A stretch of DNA of 64,000 nucleotides from Brienomyrus brachyistius (GCF_023856365.1 NC_064542.1:9541363-9605362); one strand, 5' to 3'. Counted from the first letter of the stretch, positions 1 to 12,437 are shown. Translations and numbers: made by a program. Notes: generated by a model not told the origin, from the letters alone.

Positions 1-1060
1 TTACAAACTCTATAAGATCAGAGTCAAACAGTCAAATATATAAAAGCTAACTTACTGAAAACCAAAATAAATCAGAAAGCAAACACATACCTAAGTTGTT
101 GTACTCCATGCCTGTTAGCTTCTATCTTACAGTATCACGCAAGCTCATTCTGCCATATGTTATGATATACGTAAATGCTTGTTATCTATGCACATGTAAG
201 CTGACTTTCAGAGAGACTGGTTAAATCGATATCTGATCATCAATAGATCAGGCCAAAGTTATCACATATCAGCACTGAAAGTTAAAGGGATCAAAAATAA
301 AATTAGCCCAGGCAAGAATTTTAAATTATTTAAAAGAATCACTGCAAAGGTGGATCTGTCAGTTCAACACTAATTTGTTTTAAGTGATATTTTGTCCTTG
401 TAATAGTGTTCAACATACTGTACCTCACCTGGCTAGGAGGGAAACATTATTGAGAAAAGCCTTTGTGGTAAAAGCTTATGCCACTAATTAGAACTACTGT
501 ATTTATGTTCATGAAAATGGAAAATGGTTTTTAACAGAAATTTCATTACAGTTCTGGCAAGAAGTCCTCAGTGTATTCTTGTTTCATGGGGTTGTGCCAT
601 CACTTTTACCGAAATACATCTGGAACTTGCGTTTTCATTATTAAAAACATTCATTCAACCATACTAAGAATGTTAATTGGGTCCTCTGTCTAGAATTTAT
701 TTTGTAGACAAATTCAAAAAAGTGGACATTGATATTGTAATTTGAAAGGAATAAAATAGCACATTACAGCAGAAAAGAACATAATATTATCATGACACTT
801 AATTGATGTTGTTGTTAAAATCAATAACTGTATCTAGAATCCCCTACAGATTCAATTATTATTGGTGCAGCTACGTGCACATTTGAGGATTTTATTCCTT
901 GCGTTATATCATAAGGTTACAGTAGATAAAGTAGTAGGGTCCCAAATCCTTTTTAATTCCTTCGATATGCGTGCATACAGTAATCTTACTTAACTTACTA
1001 ACCATGCGTGATGTGATAGGTAATATAGTGGTAAAACTATCATTACAGTAATTTAAAGCT
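1..1060. other. AT-rich unique DNA, no gene seen
   Basis: I see no open frame of note, no transposon end and no tandem repeat here. The sequence is AT-rich and of ordinary complexity. Intergenic or intronic DNA is the simplest reading. Confidence 0.6.
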
Positions 1061-1130
1061 TATTATTATTATTATTATTATTTATTATTATTATTATTAT
1101 TATTATTGTTGCTGCTGCTGTTGTTGTTTA
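1061..1130. repeat. (TTA)n / (TTG)n compound microsatellite
   Basis: A run of TTA triplets about 45 bases long passes through one imperfect step (TTTATT) and then shifts to GTT/GCT triplets (about 1108-1130). It is an ordinary compound trinucleotide microsatellite with no flanking coding frame. Confidence 0.9.
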
Positions 1131-1445
1131 TTCATGGTAATTATAATCATAAAATCATCCTAGGTTCTACAAAGTACAACAGTAAAAAGAGCAGATGTAA
1201 TGCACTCAATATCCGGATGTCACTTATGTTGAGTGAATGGTGCAGCTGGGATGACAGAGCTTTACAGTGATTAGCAATACCTTGATTTCTGCTGTTTCTC
1301 TCTATTTGTGGCCCTGAGGACCAGAGGGTAGTGGGTAATTTAAAAAGGATTAAAATTAAGCCAAGACACAATGTACCGTTTCAGGGAAAATTAAGGTTGT
1401 TAAATAAAAACATTAGGTTGTTCAATAGCAAAAAAAAAAAAGTAA

Positions 1446-1819
1446 GGTAACACGTTATTTGAGGGGACAGAAATACCAAGTAACTTAGTTAGTACTGAAA
1501 TATGAATCATGAACAAATCCACGGACAAATGTAGTCGCTACTTAAGATGAAAGATGAGTCGTGATTCGTTAATGATGGACAAACGTTACATCAGTATTTC
1601 ACTTGTGTTACTCATTATTGCTTCTTAAATAGTTCTTTCAGTAGTTCACTGAGATATAGTAACAAACATAGTAACTGCTCAAGATAAAACATGCATCACG
1701 ATTCATTAACGATGAATTAACATGAGATCAGTACGTAACAAAGACTTAGATTGTGGTTCATTTATACATAAGTAATAGCATAGTACTGTATTATTTGTAT
1801 CCCCTCAAGTAGTATCACC
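1446..1819 (+). mobile_element. Non-autonomous hAT-like element, family A copy 1
   Basis: The element starts GGTAACACGTTATTTGAGGG and ends CCCCTCAAGTAGTATCACC, so its ends are inverted repeats. The 8 bases before it (AAAAGTAA, 1438-1445) and after it (AAAAGGAA, 1820-1827) match at 7 of 8 positions, the duplication length of the hAT superfamily. At 374 bp it has no coding capacity. It contains two related blocks of the type ATGATTCATTAATGATGAA. Four other copies lie near 37963, 49625, 53003 (inverted) and 63876. The hAT assignment rests on duplication length in copies 1 and 3 (weaker in copy 4), not on a transposase. Confidence 0.8.
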
Positions 1820-1849
1820 AAAAGGAATGCTATTGTTTTTCATTCCATA

Positions 1850-2105
1850 ATTGCACAAGATACTATCCATAACAAGATGATATTGCATTATAAGATATTA
1901 TCTTGTGTGCACAATAAATTTACTTGTGCACACAATTTAATTATTTTGAGTACAAAATATAATTACCTTGTGCGCACAAGATCTTATATTGTGCACACAA
2001 GATATTATCTTGAGCAAACAATACATTAGTTTATGTGCACGATATAAATATAATTTATGTGCACAATACATGAGTATACAAGGAATTATATTGCGTGCAC
2101 TAGAT
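1850..2105. repeat. Array of TTGTGCGCACAA-type palindromic dyads
   Basis: About ten near-palindromes of the form CTTGTGCRCACAAG recur every 15-30 bases, separated by AT-rich linkers such as ATATTATC. The best copies are at about 1911-1936, 1969-1981 and 1988-2001. Decayed copies (TTATGTGCACGAT, TTGCGTGCACTAG) run to about 2105. The array begins some 30 bases after the end of the family A element. It looks like a degenerate tandem array of a short dyad rather than a simple microsatellite. Confidence 0.75.
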
Positions 2106-2329
2106 TATCAAGGTATTCAGCACCCTTATGTGAACAGAGAGCAGTGAACACAGCTCATAAAATTCTACTTCAGTGGTGTTACACCATGATGATGTCAGCC
2201 TAATGCAAAATTCAGTTTTCCATCTGTGATGTCTTTTAAGGAAAGCAAGCCAAACAGTTCTTGATCACAGATTCTTGGTGTCCAGTACACAAACAGTGAT
2301 GCACACTGATTGTTTTTTTGATTGAAGTC

Positions 2330-3149
2330 CTTTCACAATTTCTGTTTAATCTCGATTATAGCTACACAATTGGCTGTTTCGGCTGTCACATTCAGGAACC
2401 AAGGATGATGAAGACATAAGTCCATTGATGAACTGTTGGAAGCATCAGATGAAGTTGGAGAATAGGACTCGGTTAGCTGACTTGCGTGCCATTTCTTGCC
2501 GTCACTTAACAGGTCAGTGCAGGGTCCAATTTTCTGCTTGATCTCCAGTGGTTGTGAAAACTGCGGATGTGAATTTGGAACACATAGACTTCAAAAAGTG
2601 TACCCTGCCCCCGTTTTTGAATCCAGGCTGTTGAGCTCCATGTCAGGAATCAGTACACCTATTCATTTTCTCCTGTTGGGTGGACATTCTCTGACAAAGT
2701 GCCTCAGAGTCCATGGTTGACAATGGTGGGGAGAGAACATTCAGGCGTGTGCACATTTTTATACCATGGAACAGCTCGAATTTTGTTAATTCAGTAGTTG
2801 AATGTAGAGTCTTAACATACACCTGGAGAACGTCTGTGACAGAGCTCTTCCAAGGTGTCCCTTGCAAGTCAGCAGACTGGATGCATGACTTACTGTAAGT
2901 GCACAATGAAAACAATCTCTGGCACCATTGGCTGCTGGGCGGCACAATGAGATATGTACGTGTTTTTTGTCCCATGAGTCCAGGAATGTGGAACATTCTG
3001 CAGACATGAGCTGAGGCACTTTATCTGATTCAATCATATGTGGATTGCCAAATCTTCTGAAAATTGAAATGAAAAAATGGATGATGTTTGCCGCAATGAC
3101 AGAGAGTGTGAGGGCCACTTCTGGCCACTTACTCTAGTAATCATTCGGT
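2330..3149 (-). pseudogene. Ty3/Gypsy retrotransposon integrase relic (distal part)
   Basis: Read on the minus strand, this is the rest of a Ty3/Gypsy integrase. Just inside 3149 comes SKWPEVALT, the start of the integrase core. Then come RRFGNPHMIESDKVPQ, where the family normally has SDNGPQ, and RPAANGARD, where the family has a catalytic Glu and this copy appears to have Asp. In another frame follow TLHSTTELTKFELFHG and TRLNVLSPP, which match the segment after the core, and near 2500-2560 a block resembling IGPxTYxLxDGxxWHAS of the C-terminal domain. Frameshifts and stops break it throughout. It continues the pol relic at 4455-7180. Confidence 0.85.
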
Positions 3150-4454
3150 CAGTACGTTTACATACACACTAAGAAAATCCAATTATTGTATTAGTTCGAC
3201 TAAAACCAGACTTTTAAAATACATGTAAACAGTATAGTAGTCTGACTGAAATTGTACTAAATTTAATATCTCGAAGTCGGAATAAGAGACCCAGATACTG
3301 CTATTGGGAGCCGATTTCTATGTGCATGTTTACGTTCAATCGGACTCAAACGGGCCTAGGTGCTCGCCGCATGCTCCACAGTTTCCCCCTGGAATTTCAC
3401 CCAGAAGTTGCAGAGGAAGCTTGGAGCATAGCAAAGGGACGCACAGCATTTATGAGGTGTACAGTGCTGTAAAGCTATCCAGTTCTCCATTCAACTAAAG
3501 GGCACTTCTCCATCACACCAGGTACCATATTTTTGGTACTTCAAGAAGGTACTTCGAGGTGTTGGTTCACCTCTGGCATAAAAACCGGTGCCGGTGCCAC
3601 ATGACATCACAACATGAGGTGGGGTATTTTGTACTGAGTTTGAAAATTGGCTGTAGTAGGACTAGACAATGTGCAATATTAATACCAGCATCATATTATG
3701 GACATCCACTTCCTACATCACTAGTCAGCGAGATTAAGATCAGGCTTTTTTTTCTTGAATTTCATACAGAATTTGTACCTCAGGGAGTTTAGGTCTAGCT
3801 AAAACATTTTTACTCTGTCATAGGAATAAAAGAAACCTAGCATGTTTTGCACTTTTAATGTTTTTTGTTTTTCCAAAATTATATGGTATATGTCTAAAAA
3901 CCAGCTTAATGTGTACCTGCTGCATTTGCAGGAGCGCTGGATGCATTCTCTGAGACAATCGAAATCATTTTCATCCTTGCTGTTTAAATCACTCTTAGAC
4001 GGGTGTGTGACAAATTTAAGCTGGAACTCCCGTTTTGTTACATAAATATCCCAACATTTATTAAAAAATCACATTGTAATATTTAAAAAATTCCCAATAC
4101 CTTGTTGTCATGGTATATTATACTGTACAAAATAAGAAATCTTTATTTCTTGTTATGCTACCCTGATCTTGTTGTATCTTTACTTCCTACCAGATTTCAA
4201 TTAAATCTTGCGTCATTTCATTTGTACATGCACCATTATTATTCATTTTATTATTTTTACATCTGTGAGGTAATAGGTCAACCAGAAAATGCCCAATACT
4301 AACAAGCTGAAAGGGACCTATTGTAGCTATACTTGTACTTATTGACCTACACTTCAGTCAATAAATCAATTCATCTCCCATGCATGAAGTCCAATTAAAT
4401 GGTGTAGTCGAGCTATGAATGTAGCTCGACTTAACTGTGCATGTCAACGTAGTG
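3150..4454. mobile_element. 1.3-kb DNA transposon inserted in the Gypsy relic
   Basis: The left end reads CAGTACGTTTACATACACAC. The reverse complement of the right end reads CACTACGTTGACATGCACAG, so the two form an imperfect terminal inverted repeat of about 20 bases. On either side the integrase frame of the Gypsy relic stops and resumes, which fixes both boundaries independently. No transposase frame is visible inside; short frames at 3304-3498, 3559-3792 and 3842-4045 are not recognisable. Flanking bases are GGT on the left and GTT on the right, too weak to give a duplication length, so the superfamily is not assigned. Confidence 0.8.
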
Positions 4455-7180
4455 GTTGTCAGGGTACAGGGGCAGTTCCGTGCAACTGTTTCAAATAGAC
4501 CTACTACATATATCACCAACTTTTCCTATCATTCAGAAGGAAATGCCACAGGTTTTAGTAACGCAGCAGAAAGGTTTGCAGTTTTTTTAGATGATTAGCA
4601 CAAAAGGCAGTCACTAAACTGGGCCTTCCTCCATACCTGACACACAGCAAAGTTCCCTGACGTGTTGCTTTGCACTCACAAGACGTTAATAGTCTTCGTG
4701 AGCAAGTCCTACCAAGGTGCTTCACAGTGAAACTGGAGCACTGAGCCACGAGCCTCTGAACCCATAATCATCTTGCATTGCTAATTCATATTGAATTTTA
4801 AAGTATGGTCATATAACTTCATTAACAGTGGCAGGAGAAAGAGACCAGTCATCAGTGATCTGTGAATGCACTGCACATAGTGCAGGGCAGGAAGCAGAAG
4901 AAGACGCACACTCAACCAGGGACAAGGTCAATTTAGCTGACAACATAGCCACAAACTGTGGTTCGGGGTCAGCACCATCAGGCAGAAGAAGGCAGGAGAA
5001 GATACTACCTCATAACTAATGCAGTGCACTCACACCACCATGTGCTCAATACCTAGACGAGAACTTTTTAGGGGTGAGGAGGATGGTTAGTGCCTAGTGA
5101 TTGGTACGAAGAACAAATTAGCTTCCCCACATGTATGACCTCCATTTTTCAACAGCTCATACACAATTAAGGGTCTCTTTCTCAACTGTAGAGTACCTGG
5201 GTTCAGTGGGGGTTACGGCCCTATGTGCAAATGCCACAAAAGCAAGAACAGCACCAAAACTGTAAACAGATGCGTCATTTGAGTCCACTGTTTGAAGGTC
5301 AGGAGTGAACTGGATTTTGAGATGAAACCACCGTGCAGTGCCTCCTCCACTGTGGCAAAATCTGGGATGAATTTACTACTTGGGTGCACCAGACGTGGAG
5401 CACGTGTGATCGCAGATCTATGTGTCCGACAAAATGCAAGCTAGACCTAAAGAAATGGCATTTGGGTGGCCATATGTCTTGCATGCATTTAAGGATGATA
5501 TTTCCCAGATACTTAACAACATTCGGGAGATTTTTCAGGACAGTAGCCATCATTTTCTGAAAGCTGGATGGAGCCGATGCCAACCCGCAATGTACCCGGG
5601 ATAATCTGAAAACCCTCTAAAAGGGAATGAAGGCTGTAGGATCATGGCTTTCTTAATGGAGAAGTAGCTGGAAGTAAGCACTCTCCAAGTCAATGGTGGA
5701 AAATACAATCGGCCCTTGCAACAGAGACAGCATTTTGTCAATGTGTGGTGGCGGGCAGTTGTCTACAATGACAGCCGTATTACAGTAGGCTCATGTCAGT
5801 CTGCACATAAGTGAATCCCACCTGACTTCTTTTGAAGGACCAGGGGAGACCCAGATTGAAGCAATTATTTCAGCTTCAAGAATTCAACCACTTTGAATGG
5901 ACAAAGGTAAATGTTTCTGATGCAAACTAAGATATTTTGACTTTATGTACGCAGCCCTTAGGGACATTGGAGATGATGGGGAAGTGGACATCACTAAAGT
6001 GGAGGCCACTGCAGTATCTGGCTGGACAGTGGTGCCATTGACGCACTGAATTACCCCTTTTGTAAAATCCGTGCCAAGCAAAGCAGTACCCAGTGCCACA
6101 ATGAAGAGCACAGTGGAATATGAAACGTCATTTCAAGATACAATGACAAGTAAACAGCTAAGTACTGAAACAGGGCACGGGAGTATGGTACTTGCTGCAC
6201 AGCTGGAGAGCATAAAGATTCTCCATGGAAGTCTGACTCTTACACGTTTTTTGGTAGGATGGACACAGAGAACCCAAGTCCAGTCAGCTCCATAGGCACA
6301 AAAGCAGATGTGAACTGTAACAGTGAAGTGAATTTTACCAGCTGATGCGTGCCCAAGCATAAAAGTACTATGTGTGCACTTGACATGTCATTTTAAGGCA
6401 CAGAATGTGTTTGAAGTGAACGGCTCACCCGAGCAAAAAATCCCAACAATTCTTGTAAGTAGCAAAAACAGCACAGCGACTTTAGCAAGATGTGTGTTAG
6501 ATCCACATTGGTTGTTACAGGTAGAAACCAAAAGGACCCAAGTTCAGAAGACCAAGGCTAAGCAATCAGGTAAACAGAAGTGAAGTTGGCAGGCTAGCTC
6601 GTGGCTGGGGTCACTGGTCCACAGAAACCAGAAGCCACATGACTTAGTCCAACGAGAACATCAGAAATAGCAGATGAGAACACAAGGGTCTTCAGAGGGC
6701 TGGAACGAAGAAGGCAGGGAAGTACAGGGCAAGTCGGACAGACAGTCAGATAACAGATTCAGTAAGTCACATAGGAACAACAATACCTTGCACAGAGTGC
6801 AAGGGTGAGCCAACTTGAGCACTAAAGGTGTATCTGATCAGCGCTACTTGGTGCTTGTTTGACCGCGGGGCTTTCAGCAGTGGTGTTCAGCTGCAGGTTT
6901 CACTGACACTGCCTGTATAGGTACCAGTCGCTCACCCACAATACTTTTTCCTTGCTCAATTAATTGGTCTCTTGCTCAGCTAACTGGTCCCTTACCATTT
7001 CATCCAAGCTGGCGATAAACTCATTGGGAGCTTCAGCACATTTTCTGAAAGCATAATGCCTTAGCCACAATGTCCCCACACAAAGTAAAGCGCACTTGCA
7101 AAGCTCTAATGGAGTCCTCCAAAGACCGGCCTTGATTTGAGGTTAAAACAGTCTCTGACCTTCAATACCGAGACAATGGA
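4455..7180 (-). pseudogene. Ty3/Gypsy pol relic: gag?-PR-RT-RNase H-linker
   Basis: Minus-strand translation gives, in family order: a possible gag remnant near 6950-7150 (weak); a protease-like stretch at about 5990-6360 (weak); the RT entry motif SGGIHLCAD near 5810-5850; RT blocks around 5550-5720; APSSFQKMM and then YLGNI near 5500-5583, where the family has the YxDD active site, so both catalytic Asp are gone; KCHFFRSSLHFVGHI; RNase H around 5070-5290, including RYSTVEKE and RAVTPTEP; and the linker before the zinc-binding domain near 4600-4950 (LVGLAHE). Integrase begins near 4480-4560 and jumps to 3149 across the inserted DNA transposon. Many stops and frameshifts show a long-dead copy. 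Paired LTRs were not found. Confidence 0.85.
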
Positions 7181-9285
7181 GAAGAAGCATTCCCTTTCAG
7201 GGTTCCAGCCATTCTAGCAACTTATCAAAACATTTCCTAGCAACAAGTAAACTAAACAAAAATGTTCACCCAATGGGAAATGTATACCATTTCAGATAGA
7301 TAGATGGCGACTTATTCTACTTGAGATTAGGACAACTGCCATAGCCATTTACCCATCTGGCTCAAAAATAAAAGGAAGCATCTGTGCTTTTGTGAATTTC
7401 AAAACTCTCAGCTGTAGACTGATTACATACATTGTCAGTAAATGACAAAATTAGATCATTTAGGAGCAGATGTGTGTGATACCATATCCTCTGTATTGCT
7501 TTTTCCTGGATATTTTTTCCCTGTTTACATATTTGTAATTGCTACCACTGTTGGAAATTACCAACATAAAGTACCAACCTAAAATTAATTCTGGGTGCAG
7601 AAACTGTTTAAAGGAGATGTGACCAGGGCTGAAGTCCTAATGTGAAGTGATGAGTTATTTTTTGCAATTCATACAATTACTGTCATGTGCTGCGTTGATG
7701 CACATGAGTGTTTCTAGGGCCATGAGCTTCTCTATCTTAGGTTCTTCGGTCCCTATGAAATACAGGAAAAGTTGAGCCCCCCTGATTACCTTAACACCCT
7801 TGACTGTAAGCAAAAAACCCAAATGTAAATCATTTAAATATGCAAAAAAAACAAAACAAATATAAATCATGTAAATATATTAAAACTGTACCTTGATCGG
7901 CCCTCGGCCCTCTCAGACCCCTCGTTACCCCGAGTCTTGCTACCGGCCAGGGTAGCTAGTGTCCCCGCCTGCGAAAACTCCCTGAAAGTTGAGAACCTGT
8001 GTATCGGAAGACACTGCTTACGTTGTTGTTGCTTCCCAAACTAAACTTGGTCACTTACCACTAGTTGCTCAAGTAGATGTTTGCTCCCTTACAAAGAAAT
8101 TCCCTGTTCTATTCAGGGATACCCCCTCTTGAACCCCTGTCTTGGAGCATGACATAGATGTCGCCAACCAAGCTCCTATCAGACCGCAGCCTTATCCTGT
8201 GAATCCATAACTGAGGTTATAGCAGCAGTCACTGCTGAGGAAAGAGACTGATTACCAAGAGGACAACAGCCTTGCCGTTCCCAGTGCAAGTCCATGGTGG
8301 TCTCCTGTCTGCTTTTTCCTAAACTCAACGGGGTCTTAACACATACAAGCAAGACCTCTCTACTCTTTTTAAAACATCAGTGTTTATGAGTGAGGTCACT
8401 AATTAATAGCTAAACATTTAGAATTTAAAAATGAATTAACCAGTTCATATGTTTATCTCCCTCAGTAATCCATAGTGATTAAATTGTACACTATAGTCAT
8501 CCATCGACTTATGTATTGAGTGATGTCTAATTGTACTTGCATCCAATAACAGCCTTAATAAAATTTATCAGCAGACTTAGTGGATGTTAGCAGATGTATT
8601 TCACCATGTGTGGCATGTGGCAAAAACCAAAACAAACCCATTTTGCACTATAGAGATTTAGCTAGATGCATCTGATACTGTATCTTATGTTATATTGTAA
8701 ATTTGACCTCTCCTCTACTGATAATGATTGAGATACCTCCAGAATGGTCTATGTCCTCATTTCTGGGATGGAACCCAGACAGAAGTTGATCGAAACCTCT
8801 ATTTAGAACACTTGAAAATTATACTGAATGCTAAGCATCATCCGCATTCATTAACTGGTATTAAATATTATTCACCAGCTTTTTACTATTATTTTTTGTT
8901 CACCAGTATTACTATTATAACCAGCCATCAGCATGTTGCATTAACTCTTCTGTACTGCTGTGTTCTGCATGTCGATCCTTGTGTTTTTCATCTTGTTTAT
9001 ACACTTTTATACAGTATATCAAAGAATATAGGCTTAGGGTTAGTCATCTGAGATTTCGGCTGAGAGGTTTCACCATGGAGCAATTACCCCTCCATTAGAT
9101 ACAAACTGCAAACCGAGTTTGATTTATGTGTGGAATTGTATATCTTCTTTCTGTTTTTAATGAGGCAAATTTAAATTGCAAAACAAAAGCAATGGCTCGG
9201 CAGCTTGACAATATGAAATACAGTGAGTGTTAGTTAAAAAAAAAAAAAGGAGAGGGGAAGTTGAAAATAAATATATTAAATAAAT
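7181..9285. other. No gene seen; moderately GC-richer patch at 7885-8330
   Basis: No transposon ends, tandem repeats or protein-like frames were recognised. A GC-richer patch at about 7885-8330 stands out from its surroundings and could be an untranslated part or LTR of the neighbouring Gypsy relic, but no TG...CA ends or duplication were found. The frame at 8728-9051 on the plus strand is not protein-like. Confidence 0.5.
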
Positions 9286-9841
9286 GTGACCCGTGCTGGC
9301 AAAATGAGTTGGAATCGAACAGGCTAATTATGAGCTAGAGTCAAAAATGTCAAAGTAAATTTTTGTCAAAATTGAGATTTTCCCAAAAATGAGTCCATTA
9401 AGTCATCTATCGTTCCCAATAATCAAAATAGCAAATAAATACCTTGAACCATCATAATTTGAATGTTTTGTATGGGCTTTGTCTTCAGAAATTAGTCCTT
9501 TATCTTAAATTTTCTTAGAAAATCCGTGGTTTTCTCCACTCACTCGCGGCATGAATGGGAATCTCCCCCACTGCTTGTTTGGTATCACCGTGAAGCGTGG
9601 CTCACCTACTTTCTAAAAGTTTGCATAGAATTTCCAATGACATCACTCTGAACCAATAGAACTCGCCAAAAGAAGCCCTGTTGATGTAAACAACTTATAA
9701 CGGATGTAACTCTATAATTTTTTGTCCGATTCCAACAAACCATACATTATTTTGAAGGTTTTAAAAAGGAGAATCTAATAACCGTAATAACTCCATTTTG
9801 AAAATTTTCTCATTCCAACTCATTTTGCCAGCACAGGTCAC
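9286..9841. mobile_element. Non-autonomous inverted-repeat element, family D copy 1
   Basis: The element starts GTGACCCGTGCTGGCAAAAT and ends with a near-exact inverse, ATTTTGCCAGCACAGGTCAC. The inverted repeat extends about 30 bases and includes GAGTTGGAAT / ATTCCAACTC. AAAT lies on both sides. A second copy sits at 13287-13857 with the same ends and largely the same interior. No coding frame is present, so it is non-autonomous. The superfamily is not assigned because the duplication is short and AT-rich. Confidence 0.85.
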
Positions 9842-10152
9842 AAATATGTTTTTGTTTGCCGATTTTATCGGTTCACTTGGTAATAGTGCTTTAAAGAATA
9901 TATATTTAATGCTACGCGTACTAAAGTTTTATCTTCCTCTGTATTTAATCATCACTCATAGCACAAAGATATATGCAAAAGTGAAATGTTACATAATGAA
10001 AAAAAAAACAGGGAATTTATATTACTCAGGGAATACTGCAACTACAGTTTATAATTGTAATAAGTATATTTCTGTACAAAACTACACTGTGCCTTATTTT
10101 TATGTAAATAAATGCAAATATTGCACACAGTATTAATCAGAACAGAAGCTGT
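9842..10152. other. AT-rich DNA, nothing recognised
   Basis: The open frame at 9798-10136 overlaps the end of family D and is low-complexity. I see no repeat ends or conserved protein motif. Confidence 0.5.
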
Positions 10153-10247
10153 CAGAAGGACAGCAGTGTGTCCCCTGGATGCCTCCCCCACCTTAACCCT
10201 ACTCCTCCCACACCCCCAACCTCTACAGAAGGACAGCAGTGTGTCCC
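10153..10247 (+). repeat. Pair of 22-bp direct repeats
   Basis: A 22-base block beginning CAGAAGGACAGCAGTGTGTC occurs without mismatch at 10153-10174 and 10226-10247, 73 bases apart start to start. The spacer is very C-rich (CCTCCCCCACC, CCCACACCCCC). It may be a two-copy minisatellite. Confidence 0.75.
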
Positions 10248-11260
10248 ATGCAATAGGGCTAATACCTAATTCATATTTTTGCGTATTGTTATGGCCGATG
10301 CATAGTTCTGTGAGTGGACTCTTATATACATACCATATTTTGTCTGCATACATAAGGCATACCGATCCAGCCACACACTGTTCGCAGACAGTATACTGTA
10401 CTTGTACAGTGATGATATTTCACTAGGTAAGCAGAGGGCTGTTGTATTACACAACACATTTACAAACAGTGTAGCGAAACAGGTAAAACCTTGAACAACT
10501 TTTAAACTGCTGCAGTCAAACTACAGTAATGTGATAAAATGAACTTTACTGTACATAAAACACAGAAGTGTAAAGTACAATGTAACGTTCTTGCAGTGCA
10601 GACCATATCAAATAATATATTTCTATCTTTGCCTGCAGAAATTCTCTTCTTTGTTCAGTGTTTGAGCGATTTCTTTGTAGGAATTTAAGCACTGGAATAT
10701 CTTCTTGTGCTCCTTCAGAGATGGGTGATATATATGCATCGGTACCTCCTGATATAGTGGCTTATCAAAAGTATTCTCCTGTCTCCTGCTGGAAATACCC
10801 AGTCAATTTCCTTGCACATGTGCAGTTGTTGCATACCAAAGCATAAGTAGTCCACCAGACCCAAAATCTGCGCCGCATGCGTGCAGTCCGTGCAGACACC
10901 CATTAAAATGAAATGTGCGCTAGTCATCTTCTGCATGAACTGTAACTGCATACAGCAAAATTAAGCATGAATTAAATGTCCTATTGTGTGTGTGTGTATG
11001 TGGGAGGTCCCTATGATACGTTTCACTGCTATTGATAAAATTTGCTTAGCCATAAAGTTCCCCACAATAACTTCCATTGACTGGCTACTGGAATACTACC
11101 GATCAGACTGGGCTGCTACGAATCAAAAAATCATTTTGCACCCTACAGTTTCAGAACCACTTACTGTACCTAGGCCTTTGCGTTGGGGATCTACAAAATC
11201 CTTTTACATGTGTTCACAAGATGTCTTCTGCAGCCTCCTTGTCCATCCACAAAATGGTAT
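10248..11260. other. No gene seen
   Basis: Short frames occur on both strands (10266-10457 minus, 10658-10846 plus, 10986-11306 plus) but none carries a recognisable domain. A short (TG)n stretch lies near 10986-10999. Confidence 0.5.
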
Positions 11261-11580
11261 CTTAGACTGCTGCTTCAATTTTGGTGCAATCTGTCTCAAA
11301 ATTTGAAAAAGTTAAAGATCTCCCACCTTACAATGTGTTTGTAAAGGTTGAAAAAGGTCTATCAAATACTTTTTGAGTTATACTGGTAATAACATGAAGT
11401 GTCTGAAACTGTCCCTCTCTTTGCTTTCACTGTGTGGCACTGTTTTAATTTTTGTGTGATTTGTCTCAAAATTGGAATAATTCCAGATTTTCTCCAATGG
11501 GATGTACTGCATGTACTAATGTTCAAAAACACTCTAATACTTTATTGTACTAACAGGAAAGTGTCTGGGGCAGTAGCAGT
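11261..11580 (+). repeat. Two decayed direct copies of a ~170-180-bp unit
   Basis: The blocks starting near 11270 (TTTTGGTGCAATCTGTCTCA) and 11445 (TTTTTGTGTGATTTGTCTCA) run in parallel through a shared CTCAAAATT motif, a T-rich middle and an ending AGTGTCTG (near 11399 and 11560). They look like old tandem copies, possibly part of a longer interspersed repeat. Identity is low. Confidence 0.45.
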
Positions 11581-12363
11581 GGACTGGTCCCAAAATCATA
11601 TGCATCCCAATTCAGAGTACCCTTTAATAAGCCAATAAGACACCTGGATTACTTATCTACAATGTATGCATCTCTTTGTAGCTAAACATTTTACAACAAT
11701 CACAATGAATGAATTGCAATTGGAAAAGACTAGCCACAGTCTCTGTAAATTCCTAAAAGACAGGGCCCAAATTTTGATACATGCTTCTGTTTAAACTATG
11801 CAAATGTTTTATCCAAAAATAAGTACTGTAGGTCGTTCCTTCCCTTCAGAAACGTGAAACAGACTTAACATTACGTTAGTGCTAATTTACTTTTAGTGCT
11901 CAATAATATTTTATTGAATGAAATGAATTAATCCCTTTATGATTCATTTATGATTACCATGTTATGAACAAAGAGAAAGCTTTTGCATTTGTAGCAATAC
12001 TGTATGAGAAACAATGGTTGTTTGCCTCCTCAAATTTTACAGCAAATATGGAACTACATAATCAAATTAATATAAAATGTAGCTATTACATGTAATTCTC
12101 ACAGGCAAAACACTGCAAGTTGAGAGTGACCTGCAAGTGCTGCCTTTTCTTAAATTCAGAGCCCTTCTTAATTGCATCCCTCCGGAACGCAAAGGTTGAC
12201 ATGTACAAGAGAGCCAAATAAGAAGAGTATATGGTTAAGATCCTTATTTAGCATCAGGTACAGTTGGAGATTTGAAACATCATTTGAAAACATACTTACA
12301 AATAAGGATAATAGTACTAATCCATCCATCTCCTCAAAGCCTATTCTGCTCAGGGTCCCCACA
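11581..12363. other. No gene seen
   Basis: AT-rich DNA of ordinary complexity. No repeat ends or protein-like frames were recognised. Confidence 0.5.
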
Positions 12364-12437
12364 ATAACTATCACAACAACAATAATAACAATATTAATTA
12401 CTATCACAATAACAATAATAATAATAATAATAATAAT
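12364..12437. repeat. (ATA/ACA)n microsatellite
   Basis: A compound trinucleotide tract of AAC and AAT units, ending in about eight uninterrupted ATA repeats. It produces spurious low-complexity open frames on both strands. Confidence 0.9.

Noticed and set aside
1850..2105. A CRISPR-like array of short palindromic repeats.
   Set aside because: Repeat and spacer lengths are irregular, repeats are degenerate, the spacers are AT-rich and similar, and the surroundings are those of a vertebrate genome.
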